DNA of 64,000 bases from Amia ocellicauda (Eukaryota > Chordata > Actinopteri > Amiiformes > Amiidae): positions 27,606,733 to 27,670,732 of the forward strand of contig NC_089850.1 in the NCBI RefSeq assembly GCF_036373705.1. The letters are read 5' to 3'. The position numbers and the translations under genes were made by a program. Below the pieces are notes generated by a model, which ran no database searches, was not told the origin of the DNA, and worked only from the letters and a program-made list of their open reading frames with translations. Shown in pieces: positions 59,006 through 64,000 of the stretch (positions are counted from its first letter, which is position 1; the number at the start of each line of letters is the position of its first letter).

Positions 59006-62000
59006 ATATAAGTAATTTAGATGTCCACTCTATAACCAAAGGTACAAATGACAGAATGGACCTCTTTTCTATCACCGGTGGATTTTGATATGCTGAACCA
59101 TCACATTTCAATGTGTTCTTCATTCATTTTGAGATCCCTTTGGACACTGCGCCAAGGGTCAGCAGCTGAGGGTGTAGGAAGTGGAACATGGCGCCCAGAG
59201 CAGGACACCTGCTGGCCTCTCCACCCTGAGCTTCTTTACAGTTGATCGAGTTATTACAGAACATCACACGTTTATAAATCCTATTGCTCTTCACTAAGCA
59301 ATATGTAATTTAATCTTTTTAAGGAATTAAGATATTTACTATATTCTCCGGAATGACTGAATAAGCATACCAGAATACCAATATGATAACTGTCCCTTCA
59401 GTAACTTGAGTACTCTATACTGGTGTTGGTTATCTATAGCTTGTGCAATACTAGCAGTATTATTTTGAAGTATTCACATAGCAGAATATATATCTATATA
59501 TCTATGAGGTATGGGACGGTATACAATTCCCACAGTATGATACCTATAAGCAAAAATAATGTGGTATAAATCATGCACCTTATTTCTCTAGGCCTACTGT
59601 ATTTTAGAGAATTAAATAATATGCTCAACTTGTTTAATATACTATGGAGCTTTAAAGGCAGGGAGTGACAGCAAAAATACTTAAGTTATTAAGTACTAGG
59701 CAGCCCTCATTAATGTTGTATTTGTATTTGTATGTGCTGGTACATTCATTCAAATGATTTAATACCAGTATGGTAAGAATATTTATAAAAGAAAAATCCC
59801 TAACTCCCAATTTATTTGCCAAATGTTTTATACTGCACATGTAGGCCTAACTCTGGATCAACAGCTTAGTGGGTCTGACCTATATTTGTATGGTATGACT
59901 ATGACTCTGCTGATGCCTTCTCTCTGAACTAATATTATATGCATGCAGGATCTTAAAGGACAGATTGGAATAGGAATACTCTTAGTTTAAATATATATAA
60001 CAAGAAAAACAGCTCACTTGGGAAGATGTTTGTGAGTAAATAAACAATTAGAATGATAGATGCTCTTACCTCTCTGTAGTAGTTGATATTTAACATGCTG
60101 TGCAAGTGTGTGTGCATATGTATTAGTCCTCATTGGTACATTAAATTCAATTTCCTTTCTTGTTAGTCAGATGCTGACTAAGAAGAATTTGAAAAAGCTG
60201 ACCTTTTTCGGGGTGGGGGGGGGTTGTTGATCAGAGCTGTTGTATTGGTATTTTCTGTACACCCCTGGAATACATTAATCACAGACAGCTATAAAGTGAC
60301 TATAATTAATTTCCAAGATATATCCAGGTCCTGTGATAATAATAATAATCTCCATGCTCATCTACATTCTAGCCTAATTCGGGCTGGAGCAGTCCCAATG
60401 CCTATTCATGCCAGTTTGGGACTAATTTTAATCATGTGTTTGCTTTAGTTTTTTCCTGCTGGCAATCACAATCAGCTCCCGAGCAGCTGAAGGCATGCAC
60501 ATTAATACACGTTTTATCCCATTGAGCCCTGTCGTTGTAGATAAGGTGTAGTGAAAATGTTGTGGAAACAGATGGACCCATACATTGACGACTGCACTAA
60601 AACCCTTCAGTGCATTCTGATGAACAGTTCCACTTCGTTAGTGAAATCCCATTAAGTGCTTTTACAAATTAGTTAGTAGTTAACTCATCCTGAAGAACAT
60701 GCCTGGTTTGTTGTGGGACTGCTGGTTTAAGCTGTCAGGTATTTCCATTACAGGTTTATTTTGAAGCGCTGTAATCAGTACAGCTAAATGTGTGTCTGTT
60801 TTTACAGTGTGATCTGCTAAATTAATTATATAAATTGCTTTTTTACTTTACATATAATTGTGTTTGACTATTTAATCACAATTGACAACTGTGATTTGCA
60901 AAGGGAGCCTTTTCCAGTGTTGTTCTTTGTGGAGATTTGTTTGTGGTTTTAGCTGAGTCCAGCAAGTGACCAGTTGAGAAGAGAGATAAAGATGCAACAG
61001 TGATTGAAATAACACATTATGGGGAAAAAACTAATGATTTAATTAAATGAAAAAACAACATGATTCATTTTACACATTATTAGTACAGGTTACATTTGAG
61101 TTCCCATCTCTCAGGCTCTAATTTAATTTATAAGAGTCATTTAAGCTGGCAGCATTTCTTTTTTGGTATGTTATCTTCATGCTTCACCTGGGCTTAAGTA
61201 GGTTTTTATATTTCCTTGTTTATTTACCTACTAGTGCATGCAGGAAGTGACAAAAAGACAGGCAATCGAAAAGGAGAGTAGTTTACCGACATTAAAGTGA
61301 AATACTCTTTATATGAATGTTCAAATAATGCCTGTGAGAGTCTTTGTACCATATACTCCTCATTGCTGGAAAGTAACACTGGGGACTAACTGTTGCTCTG
61401 TATTGGTGACACATTCATTATTTTTGCCAGTCTGGAGAGCTGTAAGTGCAGCTGTATGTGAGTTGGGGTTGAGAGTGAGGCATCTGGAAAATAATATGAC
61501 TGCTGGTAGGCAGCAGAGTTGCTATAGCAATCATTAAAATGTTTTCTTGATGCAGGTCTCCTTAGAAAACCTGTTTGCTACCATTTCTGCATTAATTAGT
61601 GTTGCAAAAGGGAAGATTGTTATTAAAGGTGTGCAGAAAGAAATCAGGCATGCTGAAATGGAAGAGTATGCCTTCTGGAAAAAGAAAAGGTAAATAGATG
61701 TCTTGATTTATTCATGAGGCTTCATAAGGATGAATCGTTTTAGATTAGATGGCATTAGTGCTGAAAATATCATCGGAGTAATATATGTTGTAAGTACTAA
61801 GTAATAGAAAATGATTTGCAATGTTTTTGCGTCAATTGTATGTCATTTTTTAATTTACAGGGTATTACTCTATAAATTATATATACATATTATAGTTAGA
61901 CTAATTGCATTTTTGTTATTTATGCTCTACGTGCATTGTATCATCAGATAGATGAATAATTAAATAGGGACAAACACACATCCCTTTGCCAACAATTGTG

Positions 62001-64000
62001 TATGCAACCAGATGCTTTTTTTTTTTAATGCTGACTAAATATGAAAATACGGTAATAAAAAAAATTGAATTGATTTAAAAAAAGTAATTTTAGTAATAAT
62101 ATTACTGGTTAAGGTAGTTACATCTTCATGAACATATGCATGGCTGTGTATTTCTGTATGTTTGTTTGCTTTGATTTGTTTGATTTTTCTTCAAGTTCAG
62201 CTAATTAACCGCTAGATGTCCCTGTTTCACCCTTGGCTGAAATTAAACAAAACGAGCACTGTGCCATGCTTTTAAATAACAACATTGCTTTACATTATAT
62301 CAAATACAGAGCATCCAAAGTCCTAATTTGTTTGAAAAAAGTAAGTCATTCATGTTTTTTCAAAAAAATTAGAGCTGTGCATATAAAGTAATGGTTAGTC
62401 GCCAGGTTGATTCAAAATAAAGATAACTGTGTTAGAGAGGGCATATGAAAAGTTATTATTAACCTGTATTAGTCTAATTTGCTCCTGATTACAAAAGTTT
62501 TATGGAAAGATTGCTCAAAAAAGGACCATATTGTTAGTTTTTTCTTTTTCTCTTTCTCTTCAAACCTCAGTACAATGTCTAGCCAGTGAATATCCCTATT
62601 GGCTTTCTGGCAGGTAGATTAGAAACTGTGTGCTCTCTGGCTTTAGGCCTGCTCCTATACAGAAGGGGTGATCTAACATATCTATCTCCCTGCTGACTCT
62701 CTACAATGTCAAGGATTTTCAATGAAGCTTTTCTGCATCTAAACTATAGTCGGCTAGTTGCCAGTGGCTTCTCATTTCTCTCTGTGCCCCCAGCAACGTA
62801 TTGCGTGCAGAGGAGATCAAAGATTAAAGATCAAATAAATAGCTACACGTGGGGTTCTCTTCCTTTTCTGTTCATTAAGTTTAGCTTTTGTGATTTTTAA
62901 TATAGTGTTCTGGGTTTTTCATTCGCTGCCTCTCTGTTTACATTTCTTCAAATGTTTTGGAATTTGAATTCTTCCCTCAGTATATGATGGTCACAATGCT
63001 CCTTTATTAATCGATCTTTTCTACACAGAATCGCATCCTGGGGGCTGGCTTACAATTATATTTTTGCAGAATTCAATTAAAAATGTGAAGCAATTAAAAT
63101 GTTGAATGCGATAAGATGATGCTTGCCTGTAGTTCACACGCAGGGTTAGGTCATTGCAGGTTTTTTCCACAGTGCAGCAAGCATGCATTCAGAGTAACAT
63201 AAACATGCAACTTGGTGCACTTGCACTGCCTACATATTTCAGTGTGAGTGCTGACATGTTTAGGCAGTGGAAGGCAATAAATATATTCCAGACAAAACGT
63301 AGAAAAATACTATTTATAAACAGAGCCTGTGGTTTAACACAGTATTTAAATACCTTTCTCTATGTTCAGTGCCACACAGCACTAGTCCACCTGAGCCTAA
63401 ATTGCACCCTGTGTAACGTTTTTTTAATTAGATCTGTGAGCAGCTGTCTGCCCCTAACTCAGTTTTTAGGACTATTTATGGCTAGAAATTCAGAACCTAC
63501 AAAACTGTTCAGTCTGTCTTCAACTTGTTTAATGTCTTCTGGGAATCTTCTCTAACTGTAGCTGTCTAAACTCTGAACAAGCTACCACATAGACAGACCC
63601 TGTACAGATTTTAAAATCAAATACTTTTTTTAACCCTTTCCACATCTGGATACAAAGATTAGTTTTGAGAAGCTCTGTGCTAGACGATGCACTGTACTGT
63701 GGGGTAGGACACTACCACACGTGTAACACACCACTTATATGTCCTCAATATTGACTTTGTCAGGTATGCATCTCCATATAATCATGAGGGCAAATCATAT
63801 AAGTGAACACTTGTAATTATATTTTGGGACACCTCAGCTAAATCCATTACCTAGTTTTAATTTTGTTTAACAGCTTGAAAGTAACTGCAGACTGATTCAT
63901 TGCAGCTATTTCTCGTGTCTTTTAGAATGCACAAAAAATGTATTTGCTTAATTTTAGCTCAGCAAAGACCTTGGACTGTAATGTACATCATCATTATCAA
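57667..64000 (+). other. SYNE1 first coding intron, distal part
   Basis: About 6.3 kb with the (TA)n array at 58946-59003 and otherwise no recognised gene or repeat. A stretch at about 62.7-63.1 kb has few low-complexity runs and could be a conserved non-coding element. The exon that should follow the first SYNE1 exon was looked for and is not here. Confidence 0.6.
58946..59003. repeat. (TA)n microsatellite
   Basis: Nearly 60 nt of uninterrupted TA units; the Tyr/Ile ORFs on both strands over it are artefacts. Confidence 0.97.

Noticed and set aside
58888..59123. Opposite-strand ORFs rich in Tyr-Ile repeats
   Set aside because: Translation of a (TA)n microsatellite.
61550..61700. Possible second SYNE1 exon after an acceptor-like ttcttgatgcag
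   Set aside because: The translation in the required phase does not resemble the start of the calponin-homology domain.

Overview
This window is vertebrate nuclear DNA, most likely from a ray-finned fish. The reasons are split genes with GT-AG introns, an AT-rich background, orthologues of four human 6q25 genes, and fish-type repeats: Tc1/mariner elements of several families, hAT elements, and L2 and CR1 LINE pieces. I cannot name the species. There are no bacterial-type operons, no CRISPR arrays, and no tRNA or rRNA genes that I recognise.

Layout, left to right. (1) 0.98-1.75 kb, minus strand: GTF2H5, the smallest TFIIH subunit. Both coding exons are present and give 71 aa; a non-coding first exon may lie near 2.4 kb. 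(2) 4.8-24.9 kb, minus strand: SERAC1. I traced 16 coding exons whose phases all join, giving 656 codons plus stop, and a probable non-coding first exon at about 24.8 kb. Its introns hold a decayed Tc1 copy, an inverted-repeat element rich in GCCGGC palindromes, a hAT remnant, a CR1 LINE 3' end, a small palindromic MITE and a possible LTR-like repeat. (3) 25.3-26.9 kb: a near-complete Tc1-like element with long terminal inverted repeats, just upstream of the SERAC1 promoter. (4) 28.3-30.9 kb, minus strand: MYCT1, two coding exons, 195 aa. (5) 30.9-42 kb: intergenic, with a (GAAA)n array, a short non-autonomous hAT with an 8-bp target duplication, and an internally deleted L2 LINE. (6) From 42.3 kb on the plus strand: the first coding exon of SYNE1 (nesprin-1), divergent from MYCT1. 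The remaining 21.6 kb is its first coding intron. That intron carries a Tc1 nest (54.4-57.65 kb) with two intact, oppositely oriented transposase genes that have a DD36E catalytic spacing.

The four host genes do unrelated jobs: DNA repair and transcription (GTF2H5), mitochondrial/ER phospholipid remodelling (SERAC1), an endothelial membrane protein (MYCT1) and nucleus-cytoskeleton linkage (SYNE1). Their order is a synteny matter rather than a pathway. MYCT1 and SYNE1 keep the divergent arrangement known in human. The GTF2H5-SERAC1 pair is head-to-tail here instead of head-to-head, and it sits next to MYCT1 rather than several megabases away.

I found no new biological system. The points most worth a second look are the nested Tc1 cluster with two apparently functional transposases, the unclassified element at 13.2-14.3 kb, the altered synteny, and the possible upstream SYNE1 promoter carrying an RFX X-box.
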